A stretch of DNA of 5,988 nt from Clostridia bacterium (lineage in GTDB: Bacteria > Bacillota > Clostridia > Christensenellales > Aristaeellaceae). The position numbers and the translations under genes were made by a program. The DNA is taken from assembly GCA_017458865.1 (NCBI GenBank), contig JAFSZW010000086.1:1-5988 (forward strand). The letters are read 5' to 3'. The first letter of the stretch is position 1. Every line of letters starts with the position of its first letter. The notes beneath the pieces are model-generated. The model saw nothing but the letters and a program-made list of their open reading frames with translations. It was not told the DNA's origin and made no database searches. Positions 1 through 5,753 of the stretch are shown here, in pieces.

Positions 1-248
1 AGCGCATCAAGGATGCGGGCCCAGCGAACGGCAAAGAGTTCCTGCTGCGAAATCTCTTTCCGTTCCAGCTGCTTCCACAGTCCCCCGTTAATCTCGGTAA
101 AGACATCGAACATCCACGGTTCATACCGGGGCAGGCCGTACCGCTCGAACCCCGACTGCATCGTATATTTCACGCAGGCGTCAAAATCCAGCAGCGTCCC
201 GTCGATATCAAGGAGGACAACCTCTGTCCCCGCGAGCAGTCCGGTCAT
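1..248 (-). CDS. HAD-superfamily hydrolase, YjjG/YfnB-like pyrimidine nucleotidase (N-terminal part)
   Basis: About 82 residues of the N-terminus are visible; the rest lies beyond the left edge. The HAD motif I is clear: residues 10-19 read VVLLDIDGTL, with nucleophile Asp14 and general acid/base Asp16. The following cap region (LLDFDACVKYT, then FTEINGGLWKQLERKEIS and a downstream RW) follows the pattern of YjjG and YfnB, where an N-x-x-LW-x-x-x-E-x-G/K-x-I block precedes an RF/RW pair. Known members dephosphorylate noncanonical pyrimidine nucleoside 5'-monophosphates in the cytoplasm as a house-cleaning activity. The ATG start at 246-248 has an AAGGGG ribosome binding site at 256-261, seven bases upstream. 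It lies 26 bp after the small cysteine-rich gene in the same orientation, so the two may be co-transcribed. The HAD assignment is firm; the YjjG subfamily is likely but rests only on the N-terminal third. Confidence 0.85.
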   Translation of the reverse strand, partial: MTGLLAGTEVVLLDIDGTLLDFDACVKYTMQSGFERYGLPRYEPWMFDVFTEINGGLWKQLERKEISQQELFAVRWARILDA

Positions 249-274
249 TGCGTTTCCCCTTTCGGCTATATGCA

Positions 275-541
275 TCAGAAGCGCATCCGCTTTTTGCGTT
301 CATTTGTCTCACAGTAACCGCAGGAAAATGCCTCCGGAAACCAAAAACCCAGCCGCTTGCAGCGTCCGGGAAATGTGCCGCCTTCCATTCTGACATAAGA
401 CGGACACTCACCGCATGGCACCGTATCAAGCGTCGGGAGCTGTCCCACTGCCTCAATCAATGCGTTAAGGGCGGTCTCATCGTCCGGCAGTGCCTCAAGG
501 CATGCCTCAATGTCAGAAACAGCGATCATCTTCTTTAGCAC
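275..541 (-). CDS. Small six-cysteine protein, phage-type zinc-binding-like (88 aa)
   Basis: I do not know a named function for this protein. The start chosen is GTG at 539-541, because a near-perfect AGAGGAGG lies at 549-556 with a seven-base spacer; longer in-frame starts further upstream have no ribosome binding site. The first 35 residues form an acidic, probably helical segment (DIEACLEALPDDETALNALI). The C-terminal half carries C43-x2-C46, C61 and C74-x2-C77, a spacing that could hold one metal ion. The layout LPTLDTVPCGECPSY, then GRCKRLG, then FSCGYCETNER, resembles short proteins common in phages and prophages of Firmicutes, which end in a CxxC...GxC...FCSxGER pattern. No other phage gene is visible nearby, so it may be a domesticated or isolated remnant. 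Transcription could start from the candidate promoter at 629-657. That it is a real gene is likely from the ribosome binding site and cysteine pattern; metal binding is inferred. Confidence 0.72.
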   Translation of the reverse strand: MLKKMIAVSDIEACLEALPDDETALNALIEAVGQLPTLDTVPCGECPSYVRMEGGTFPGRCKRLGFWFPEAFSCGYCETNERKKRMRF

Positions 542-628
542 AGCATGTCCTCCTCTTTGCAGCGCATCTTTGGTCTGTATCATGCCCCGCACTCAGTCAC
601 GGCAAAAGGATTCGGCTCAGACGGGGGC

Positions 629-657
629 ATCACAATTGAGCAGCCTTTTGCTGTCAA
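629..657 (-). promoter_or_regulatory. Candidate sigma-A promoter for the small cysteine-rich gene
   Basis: On the minus strand a perfect TTGACA (652-657) is separated by exactly 17 bp from TGTGAT (629-634), a 4-of-6 match to TATAAT. Transcription would begin near 622, about 80 nt ahead of the GTG start at 541. The -35 element lies partly in the loop of the hairpin at 640-672, so this promoter and the end of the upstream operon share sequence. It is a prediction from consensus only, and the -10 box is weak. Confidence 0.45.
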
Positions 658-672
658 TCAGCAAAAGGCTGC
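640..672 (-). terminator. Perfect 14-bp hairpin after the Lgt-like gene, possible terminator without a U tract
   Basis: A perfect 13-bp inverted repeat (641-653 and 659-671, arms beginning CAGCCTTTTGCTG) surrounds a 5-nt loop; one further G-C pair at 640/672 extends it to 14 bp. It begins 20 nt after the stop codon of the Lgt-like gene, where a terminator is expected. Neither side has a run of U residues, so it is not a textbook intrinsic terminator. It may instead stabilise the 3' end of the operon mRNA, or act with Rho. The overlap with the -35 box at 652-657 is noted separately. Confidence 0.5.
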
Positions 673-691
673 CAAATGCGGGGATTGTCCG

Positions 692-1576
692 CTATTGACC
701 TGCACGTTCAAGTGCCGGAACGAAATGCTTTCTGAGCACATGCCCGCAAACGATGAGGGCTGTGCACATCAGCAGATAGACGACCGGTGCAGGAATGATT
801 GTAATCTTATCAAGCGCGTATTCAGAAAGTCCCGCAATGCCAATCGTGCCAAGCAGCACACCGGCCGAAACCGCGAGACTGCGCCTGTCACGAAACAGAA
901 TGCAGATGACCATGACAAACAGCAAAACCGCGCATTCCACCTGATGGATGCGGACAAAGCCCACGCGAAGCGTCTCCGCACGAAGGCTTTCAAAGAAGAT
1001 CTGGGAGAGCATAAACCGGGCAGCACTCACTACGAAAGGCACGCCATCTGCTGTCGGCTTTCGCGGCATCATGAACAGGATTGCCAGCGCAGCCAGACCC
1101 TCAAACAGGAAGACGGCCAGATGGTACTGCTTGTACATATCCGTGACGCACAGCGGAAAAAACTGAAACCGGGGATCAAAAATCAGGGCTCCCCAGCCAA
1201 AGTCCGTCATAAATTCCGCAAACCTGGCAACCGCAAGCGCCGCGAGCACTGCCGGCGTGCTCAGGTCAAGCATCCGCAGGCATTTCCTGCCATGGAGCCA
1301 CGCAGCAGCCAAGATGCCAAGGAAAACGCCAAGGAGCGTGCCAATGGCGGAATAGTCATACGGATTCAGGCTGAAAAAGCCGCGTCGGCGGGTCATAAAC
1401 CCGCCGAACAGATAGACATTCCCTCTTGACAGACAGAAGGCAAAGACAGCTGACAAAGCACATGCGGAAATCAGGAAGAACCGGTTTTCGCCCGCCCGGG
1501 AGATCCGCAGAAAAAGCACACACACAAATACGAGCGCTGCCAGCAGAAGACCAATCAGGTATGCCTGCTCACTCAT
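692..1576 (-). CDS. Divergent Lgt-like (prolipoprotein diacylglyceryl transferase-related) membrane protein
   Basis: A 294-residue polytopic membrane protein with about seven hydrophobic segments (roughly residues 5-23, 33-50, 76-95, 107-120, 152-170, 212-228 and 234-285, the last possibly two helices). Its order of motifs follows Lgt, the enzyme that moves diacylglyceryl from phosphatidylglycerol to lipobox cysteines. DYSAIGTLLGVFLGILAA sits where Lgt has its HGGLIGG block, AVARFAEFMTDFGWG where Lgt has GRxxNFxNxExxG, FLFEG where it has QLYEG, and FFESLRAETLR...HQ where it has ExxR...GQ. Arg118, Glu159, Glu196, Arg199 and Gln212 are kept. The catalytic-region His is absent and the signature Asn, Asn and Glu are Glu121, Thr124 and Phe126. 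The standard reaction is therefore doubtful; a different acyl or lipid acceptor, or a non-enzymatic membrane role, is possible. The ATG overlaps the previous stop as ATGA, with AGGGG at 1584-1588 as ribosome binding site, so translation is probably coupled. Length is close to that of normal Lgt. Membrane location is sure; family membership is likely. Confidence 0.75.
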   Translation of the reverse strand: MSEQAYLIGLLLAALVFVCVLFLRISRAGENRFFLISACALSAVFAFCLSRGNVYLFGGFMTRRRGFFSLNPYDYSAIGTLLGVFLGILAAAWLHGRKCLRMLDLSTPAVLAALAVARFAEFMTDFGWGALIFDPRFQFFPLCVTDMYKQYHLAVFLFEGLAALAILFMMPRKPTADGVPFVVSAARFMLSQIFFESLRAETLRVGFVRIHQVECAVLLFVMVICILFRDRRSLAVSAGVLLGTIGIAGLSEYALDKITIIPAPVVYLLMCTALIVCGHVLRKHFVPALERAGQ

Positions 1577-2451
1577 TTTTCATCCCCTGGGACTGTCGTC
1601 GCAAAATAGATGATGTCACTGATTGGTCGCATGTATTTCTGGTCAATCGCATTGACCTTCCTGCCGCCAAACAGCATGACCGTGGAATTGCCGCCGTCCA
1701 GATTGTAGGCATACTGGACATTCAGCGTCACAATAAAGTCGGTAAACTGCTGCAGATCCAGACCGCCTTCCTTGTTCTCCTCAGGGCCGTCCGTTACAAC
1801 GCAGAGATACTCAAGCTTTCCGTGCTCGACCTGGCAGATCGCGCAGCGCCGGTGTTTCGTCAGTGAATAGTTGTAGGCATCAAAATACTCGGGATCCAGC
1901 CGGATCCAGTCAATGATCAACCCGGGGCCGAAATTAAAGGTATTGATAATCCCCTGCCCGGTGGGATCAAACTCCTTGGGATCCCCGTTTTTATACGGTT
2001 TAATAATGTTAAAGTCGCCGTTTTCATCAATGAGCAGCACATCACGCCGATACATCGGCTGATTGAGATACATGGTTCCCTGACGGATCAGGTAACTGCC
2101 GCTCTGAATCTGGTAGGAACAGTAATCGCCGTTTATCGCAAGCACCGCGTTTACACGGTCCGCAATCGCATCCGCCGGCGCCGTTTGATCCCGGTCAAAG
2201 GCATATGCCGCCGCTGTCCTGAGCTGGGACGGGTCCTTGATCTTCACCCGTGCCACATAGCATGTCGTATTCAGGTACTCGGTTGTTTCTATCTCAACAG
2301 AAAGCGAATCATCCTCATAATGGGTATCTGAGAGATATGCTGAGGGGGATGGCACCATTCCACCGGAGAGGTCAATCGGCAGCGCCTCGCACAGGCCAAT
2401 GGCGCATGCGAGGAGTCCGGCAAGAAAGACAAGTACGGTTTTACGAATCAT
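1573..2451 (-). CDS. Secreted phosphodiester glycosidase family protein (NAGPA-like)
   Basis: A 292-residue exported protein of the phosphodiester glycosidase family (Pfam PF09992, related to mammalian NAGPA, which removes GlcNAc from GlcNAc-1-phosphodiesters). The family blocks appear in order: VLAINGDYCSY (103-113), NFGPGLI (173-179), LCVVTDG (216-222), GLDLQQFTDFI (230-240), the hallmark NLDGGNSTVMLFGG (250-263) and RPISDIIYFA (275-284). The N-terminus is a signal sequence: Arg3 and Lys4, then a hydrophobic core to about residue 20. It contains LLAC at 13-16, which fits a loose lipobox, but a signal peptidase I cut near CEA (21-23) is also possible. The ribosome binding site AAGGAG (2461-2466) lies in the last two codons of the LRR gene, and the stop overlaps the next ATG, so this is the middle gene of a coupled operon. 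The natural substrate is unknown; a teichoic-acid-like or exopolysaccharide phosphodiester is an inference from the family and from export. Confidence 0.88.
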   Translation of the reverse strand: MIRKTVLVFLAGLLACAIGLCEALPIDLSGGMVPSPSAYLSDTHYEDDSLSVEIETTEYLNTTCYVARVKIKDPSQLRTAAAYAFDRDQTAPADAIADRVNAVLAINGDYCSYQIQSGSYLIRQGTMYLNQPMYRRDVLLIDENGDFNIIKPYKNGDPKEFDPTGQGIINTFNFGPGLIIDWIRLDPEYFDAYNYSLTKHRRCAICQVEHGKLEYLCVVTDGPEENKEGGLDLQQFTDFIVTLNVQYAYNLDGGNSTVMLFGGRKVNAIDQKYMRPISDIIYFATTVPGDEK

Positions 2452-2457
2452 TTACTG

Positions 2458-3318
2458 CTACTCCTTAAACGGGACATAAACGGTTGTCCTGAAAAAATTA
2501 TACAGTTCAAAATAATGCGGATGCTCACGCCAGGTACCCGCAGTCGGGCCCCAGTCCCAGAAGAATTCCACATGCGGCAGGGCAGCCATGATCTGGGCCT
2601 CCTGCTCCTTTGGGTAGTTCATGTAGAACCCGAGCCACAGCCGCTCCAGCCAGTCCATCCCCATGAGTGGCGTCAGGTCTTCTATGGGGTTGTTGGAAAG
2701 GTTCAGATCCCTGAGATGCGTGAGGCCTGCCAGAGGCGAGACGTCCTTGATATGATTGCTGAACAGTTCCAGATAGACAAGGTTGTGGAGATTGGCAATC
2801 GGCGAAATATCGTGAATCTGGTTGCGGCCAAGGATCAGCACCTCGAGATCCGGCAGATAGTTGAGGAAGCTGATGTCATCAATCCAGTTATGTCCAAGGT
2901 CCAGTGCCTTCAGCTTTTTGCAGTACCTGAGCACATCAAAGTCCCGCTCCGTATGCGCCGGGTTCGGGCTTGAACCGTGCAGGGTCGAAAAGGCCGTCTG
3001 ATCTGTCCGGATCGTATGTTCCCAGATATAGATTGTCCATCCGAATGTGATCTGCGGATACCGGTCAAACAGGTACGCCATATCTTCCTTGTGTAGCTTG
3101 GTATAGTACATATCCACTGCGGTAAGGTTCGGCATCTGGTCGAGTCCCACCACCAGCTCGGAAATGTTCTCTACTTTGATTCTTCCAAAGTCAATATACG
3201 TATCATTGGTATCACAATTGAGGCCACAAAACGAAATCGGCTCGGCAATTGCACACTCAAGTCCGAATACCGCAATCAACAGCATCAGACAGATAGCACA
3301 AAAAAAAGACTTTGACAT
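2458..3318 (-). CDS. Secreted internalin-like leucine-rich-repeat protein
   Basis: A 286-residue exported LRR protein. Residues 1-25 form a signal peptide with Lys3, a hydrophobic core and an AIA-E signal peptidase I site at 23-26. Residues about 30-130 are a cap-like domain (including MPNLTAVDM and RYPQITFGW) that is typical of Clostridiales LRR proteins of this kind. Four regular 22-residue repeats of internalin/SDS22 type start at 136, 158, 180 and 202 with the consensus LxxLxLxxNxIxDISPLxxLxx; a partial fifth starts at 224. The C-terminal cap (GTWREHPHYFELYNFF...VPF) is rich in aromatic residues. There is no LPxTG motif, transmembrane tail or lipobox, so the protein is probably released or held by a partner. 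LRR domains bind proteins or glycans; the ligand is unknown. It is the first gene of the operon, with AGGGGAG at 3330-3336, 11 bases before the ATG, a slightly long spacing. Confidence 0.87.
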   Translation of the reverse strand: MSKSFFCAICLMLLIAVFGLECAIAEPISFCGLNCDTNDTYIDFGRIKVENISELVVGLDQMPNLTAVDMYYTKLHKEDMAYLFDRYPQITFGWTIYIWEHTIRTDQTAFSTLHGSSPNPAHTERDFDVLRYCKKLKALDLGHNWIDDISFLNYLPDLEVLILGRNQIHDISPIANLHNLVYLELFSNHIKDVSPLAGLTHLRDLNLSNNPIEDLTPLMGMDWLERLWLGFYMNYPKEQEAQIMAALPHVEFFWDWGPTAGTWREHPHYFELYNFFRTTVYVPFKE

Positions 3319-3466
3319 ACAGCGTCAATCTCCCCTATAAAACGCTTTTGACTGTGCCGCTCAAACTCCGTATCTGATTTTGAGCCAGAACATAGCGTCA
3401 GCAACACGACCAAAGATGCAGGCGTCCAGGTATCATCTGTTTACCATTCGCCCCGTCCTTTGAGCT
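3319..3466 (-). promoter_or_regulatory. Long leader (5' UTR) of the LRR-glycosidase-Lgt-like operon with alternative pairings
   Basis: If transcription starts from the promoter at 3473-3501, the leader is about 148 nt, longer than translation requires. The heptamer GCTCAAA occurs twice on the transcript strand, at 3459-3465 (the very 5' end) and 3379-3385. A single complementary TTTGAGC lies at 3359-3365. Either copy could pair with it but not both, so two mutually exclusive folds are possible. Shorter nested complements (GGCG with CGCC, GGTA with TACC) lie between about 3420 and 3455. I do not recognise any known riboswitch class. A regulatory role is an inference from length and pairing only. 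Confidence 0.35.
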
Positions 3467-3472
3467 TGCACG

Positions 3473-3501
3473 ATTTTAGTTGATTTCATAGACATTGTCA
3501 A
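3473..3501 (-). promoter_or_regulatory. Near-consensus sigma-A promoter for the LRR operon
   Basis: The minus strand reads TTGACA (3496-3501), a 17-bp spacer, then TAAAAT (3473-3478), which is a perfect -35 box, ideal spacing and a 5-of-6 -10 box. The predicted start of transcription is near 3466. It sits between the BtpA-family gene and the LRR gene in the same orientation, which makes the LRR operon a separate transcription unit. This is the strongest consensus promoter in the window. Confidence 0.75.
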
Positions 3502-3519
3502 GCGTACCGGACGATCCGG

Positions 3520-3558
3520 ATGTGCAGCCCGGCATGCTTGAATGCCAGGGCTGCACAT
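3520..3558 (-). terminator. Large hairpin after the BtpA-family gene, possible terminator without a U tract
   Basis: An 11-bp outer stem (3520-3530 with 3548-3558, containing TGTGCAGCCC) stacks on a 5-bp inner stem (3531-3535 with 3542-3546), with one bulged base (3547) and a 6-nt loop. It begins 15 nt after the stop codon at 3574-3576, the usual place for a terminator, and about 20 nt ahead of the promoter at 3473-3501. No U run follows on either strand, so it could be a Rho-assisted terminator or a 3'-end stabiliser. Confidence 0.5.
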
Positions 3559-3573
3559 ATTACACGGTATCGG

Positions 3574-4377
3574 TCAGTTCTCTGCTGTGCCTGCCCTGAC
3601 TTCAAGCACAACGTCCATGAACTGCCTGACCCGTTTCGGATCGACAGGGTTCTCTGCTCTGCCGTCAACTTTGAACCAGCTGCCAATGATTGCGCCATCT
3701 GCCACAGACAGCTGGTCCCTGCATGTATCGATTGTCATACCGGCACCTACGATGAGCGGATAATCGCCAAGGACATTACGGAACAGCTGGATCTTTTCCA
3801 TGCCCGTGTCCTGTCCGGTTCCGCCCCCTGTTACAACAACCGCATCGCACCGTTCTTTTCCGATGATCAGATCTTCCTCCACAGAGCGTCCGGATCTGAT
3901 CGGCTGATACTTGAACCGCACACCGCCCAGCAGGAAAACCGGGTATTTTGCCCGGAGTGCAGCGAGTCGCTCCGCATAATCCCCGTCACGGTTAATCCGG
4001 GTAAGTTTCTGTCCATCATACACCGTTCCGGTCCTGCCGGGCATAAGATGTCCGCATACCGAGTCGATCTGCAGAAATGCCGCACCAGACTGGCTTGCCA
4101 GCTCGAATCCCTCCTCAGGATCACTCAGCAGGTTGACACCGTAGACACATTCCGAATAGCTGCGACTCAGATAGTCAAGCGCCCACACGACATCACGCGC
4201 CGTGCCGAAATAGTCCTCAACCAGAACCGCATCGACACCGTTCGAATAATACAGTTCAATCTCACGCTTTGCCAGTTCCTGCACCTCATCCTGATAATGA
4301 CCGCTCAGATGAAGCATCGCAATGATCGGCTTGTTTTCCCTAAATACCCGTTGAATCTGTTCTTTCACTTTTATCAC
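3574..4377 (-). CDS. BtpA/SgcQ-family TIM-barrel protein
   Basis: A 267-residue soluble protein of the BtpA/SgcQ family, predicted to be a TIM barrel with no signal peptide. Family landmarks in order are KPIIAMLHLSG (16-26), YSNGVDAVLVEDYFG (44-58), YGVNLLSD (79-86), AAFLQIDSVCG (99-109), AVVVTGGGTGQDT (179-191), LIVGAGMTIDT (208-218), DGAIIGSWFKVDGR (227-240) and NPVDPKRV (243-250). The Gly-rich ends of the late strands look like a phosphate-binding site, as in other phosphosugar or nucleotide TIM barrels. Named relatives are BtpA, needed for photosystem I accumulation in cyanobacteria, and SgcQ in an E. coli sugar gene cluster; the enzymatic reaction is not established. The GTG at 4375-4377 has AGGA eight bases upstream, while a second in-frame GTG three codons later (4366-4368) fits GGCGG with a nine-base spacer, so the start is uncertain by three residues. 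A palindrome at 4404-4417 may regulate it. Confidence 0.85.
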   Translation of the reverse strand: MIKVKEQIQRVFRENKPIIAMLHLSGHYQDEVQELAKREIELYYSNGVDAVLVEDYFGTARDVVWALDYLSRSYSECVYGVNLLSDPEEGFELASQSGAAFLQIDSVCGHLMPGRTGTVYDGQKLTRINRDGDYAERLAALRAKYPVFLLGGVRFKYQPIRSGRSVEEDLIIGKERCDAVVVTGGGTGQDTGMEKIQLFRNVLGDYPLIVGAGMTIDTCRDQLSVADGAIIGSWFKVDGRAENPVDPKRVRQFMDVVLEVRAGTAEN

Positions 4378-4403
4378 CCGCCTTTCCTGTCCGCCTGTAA
4401 ATC

Positions 4404-4417
4404 GTCATGATCATGAC
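4404..4417. promoter_or_regulatory. Perfect 14-bp palindrome, candidate operator
   Basis: GTCATGATCATGAC is its own reverse complement. It extends to a 20-bp dyad (4401-4420) with only one mismatched pair. It is centred about 33 nt upstream of the BtpA-family start codon in the only 69-nt gap between that gene and the DUF5688 gene, the position expected for a repressor dimer site. A weaker dyad with TTGC/GCAA arms lies next to it (4421-4435). No regulator gene is present in the window to assign it to. Confidence 0.45.
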
Positions 4418-4446
4418 AATTTGCACTGCACGCAATAAGAAATAGA

Positions 4447-5436
4447 CTAATCTACTCTTACCCCTCCGCCAGGGAGAAACCGGACTTTGGTACCTGAACG
4501 GATGCCGTCACTGGAACACAGATAAATTCTCCCGGAGAGGAACTCGCCCTCAGGATTCCGTTCCCCCGCGCTTTTAATGAACGTTCTGAGCATGGGATTC
4601 TCAAGATCAGCAATCAGCACATCATTTACATTCATGAAAATCGCGATGAACGGGTCACCCATGATGGTGAGCATCTTTTCCACGACGCCCGGGTAAAAAA
4701 GCGAAATCGCGCCATTTGAGCCGTTTAGAACCGACATGATGGTCTGAACGCCCATGAAACTGATATCCTTCTTTGTGAATTCACCTTCAAGGAAATTCTC
4801 TTCCCTGCCCCTTGCAAACACACATGGCGGATAGAGCCGCGAGGTGTTTGCAATTGCAGCATCTATCACCTGATTTTCATCCATGTTCCAGCGAATCAGC
4901 TCATCCCGTTGCACCATGGTGATAATCCTTGCGCCTTTCGTGTCACTAATTAATTGATAAACAATAAGCGCGATATCACCAATCTTCCTGTAAATCCCGT
5001 TTTCAATTGCCTTTCGGTACATATCACAGTTCTTCGGGCGAACGATCAGCTGATCGCGTATGGCCTCATAGTCCGCAGCTCTCAGTTGCTGAACCCGGCT
5101 TATATCTGCATCAGGCGCATTCACGAGCTGATCCCGCAATGGTTTAATGGCAGCATCGAATCCCAGTTCCTGGCTTTTCTCGTATATTCGCCTGGTCGCC
5201 ACGCGATGAAAAAACTTCGTTCCATCCTTACCGAGCATCTTGAGAATCAGGAAATCTTCAAGCAGATGAAAGCTGTCCTCATTGCTGAATACCTGGTTGC
5301 ATTGCTTGATCATCCTGATCGTTTTGAGATCATCTGATGTATATCCTTTGGGATAGAATTCCATCATTTCAAGCGGAAAGCCAAATTCCTCATTGGCAAT
5401 CTTCTTTATCTCTTCAATGAACGCCTCATATGTCAT
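4447..5436 (-). CDS. DUF5688 family protein
   Basis: A 329-residue protein with no signal peptide or membrane segment. It opens with MTYEAFIEEIKKIANE, the start typical of DUF5688 proteins. The middle and C-terminal parts also match my recollection of the family: YEAIRDQLIVRPKN (123-136), a DIALIVYQLI strand (154-163), RDELIRWNMDENQVIDAAIANT (177-198) followed by RLYPP, NGAISLFYPGVVEKM (241-255) and a C-terminal GEFLSGRIYLC (297-307). DUF5688 genes are frequent, often in several copies, in gut Clostridia; the function is not known. The ATG at 5434-5436 has an AAGG about 10-11 bases upstream, a modest ribosome binding site, and a short upstream ORF overlaps the start, so translation may be coupled. 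The likely promoter is at 5542-5547. The gene looks more A/T-rich than the LRR operon, judged by eye. Family assignment is from pattern memory, not a search. Confidence 0.78.
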   Translation of the reverse strand: MTYEAFIEEIKKIANEEFGFPLEMMEFYPKGYTSDDLKTIRMIKQCNQVFSNEDSFHLLEDFLILKMLGKDGTKFFHRVATRRIYEKSQELGFDAAIKPLRDQLVNAPDADISRVQQLRAADYEAIRDQLIVRPKNCDMYRKAIENGIYRKIGDIALIVYQLISDTKGARIITMVQRDELIRWNMDENQVIDAAIANTSRLYPPCVFARGREENFLEGEFTKKDISFMGVQTIMSVLNGSNGAISLFYPGVVEKMLTIMGDPFIAIFMNVNDVLIADLENPMLRTFIKSAGERNPEGEFLSGRIYLCSSDGIRSGTKVRFLPGGGVRVD

Positions 5437-5530
5437 GGCAACCGATCCTTCCCTGATAGCACCCTTTCCAGCACGCTTCGCTGCCAGATCCTTTAAGATC
5501 TGTTATCTCAAATAGCGTCCGGTTTTTCAT
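5426..5530 (-). CDS. Possible 34-residue upstream ORF or leader peptide overlapping the DUF5688 gene
   Basis: An ATG at 5528-5530 follows CGGAGG, but with only three bases between them, which is tighter than usual. The reading frame starts MKNRTLFEITDLKG, continues through SGSEACWKGCYQG, carries three cysteines, and ends with TGA at 5426-5428, 11 nt inside the DUF5688 gene in a different frame. Because it covers the whole leader from just after the promoter and ends just past the next start codon, it is placed to couple translation of the two. A small hairpin (CAGATC/GATCTG, 5485-5502) lies within it. I recognise no homologue, and it may be chance. Confidence 0.3.
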   Translation of the reverse strand: MKNRTLFEITDLKGSGSEACWKGCYQGRIGCHDI

Positions 5531-5541
5531 CAACCTCCGAA

Positions 5542-5570
5542 ATTATATCATATTCCCCCTGCAGGATGAA
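5542..5570 (-). promoter_or_regulatory. Extended -10 promoter upstream of the DUF5688 gene
   Basis: The minus strand carries a perfect TATAAT (5542-5547) preceded by TGA, giving an extended -10 (TGnTATAAT). The -35 region at 17-bp spacing (TTCATC, 5565-5570) matches only 3 of 6, which an extended -10 can offset. Transcription would begin near 5535, right before the possible leader ORF and about 100 nt ahead of the DUF5688 start. Confidence 0.6.
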
Positions 5571-5753
5571 AGAGAAACTGCCGGAAATATGTTGCATCCC
5601 CTCCATTTGTACTGTTTCCATGCACCGCTGCAAATCGCGCGGTGCTCAGTCCGCTATGAGACCGTTGACTCTTCACAAAAACCTTCAGCTGCCGGGCATG
5701 TCCTCATGTCCTTGCCTGTTTTGCAGCCATTGGCACCCCTGGGGACTCCCATC
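5571..5753. other. Intergenic stretch without a supported gene
   Basis: This is the rest of the 387-nt gap between the DUF5688 gene and the flavoprotein gene. The only structure I see is a 7-bp inverted repeat, GCACCGC with GCGGTGC (5622-5628 and 5639-5645), around a 10-nt loop. Open frames on both strands lack ribosome binding sites and familiar protein patterns. Confidence 0.5.

Noticed and set aside
13..393. Plus-strand frame of 126 codons over the HAD and cysteine-protein genes
   Set aside because: It is antisense to two genes with clear motifs and good ribosome binding sites.
542..592. Longer N-terminus for the small cysteine-rich protein, starting at 592 or 583
   Set aside because: Those starts have no ribosome binding site, while GTG at 541 has AGAGGAGG at ideal spacing.
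545..1429. Long plus-strand open frame of 294 codons opposite the Lgt-like gene
   Set aside because: It has no ribosome binding site, its composition is rich in K, R, Q and H without any fold-like pattern, and it mirrors a minus-strand gene that has clear membrane segments and family motifs.
3319..3466. Known riboswitch (cyclic-di-GMP, tetrahydrofolate, fluoride, guanidine) in the LRR leader
   Set aside because: I compared the leader from memory with these classes and found none of their conserved core sequences; short ORFs in it also lack ribosome binding sites.
3520..4410. Long plus-strand open frame of 296 codons opposite the BtpA-family gene
   Set aside because: The opposite strand carries unmistakable family motifs; this frame starts within the hairpin region, has no ribosome binding site and reads as scrambled His/Cys/Arg-rich sequence.
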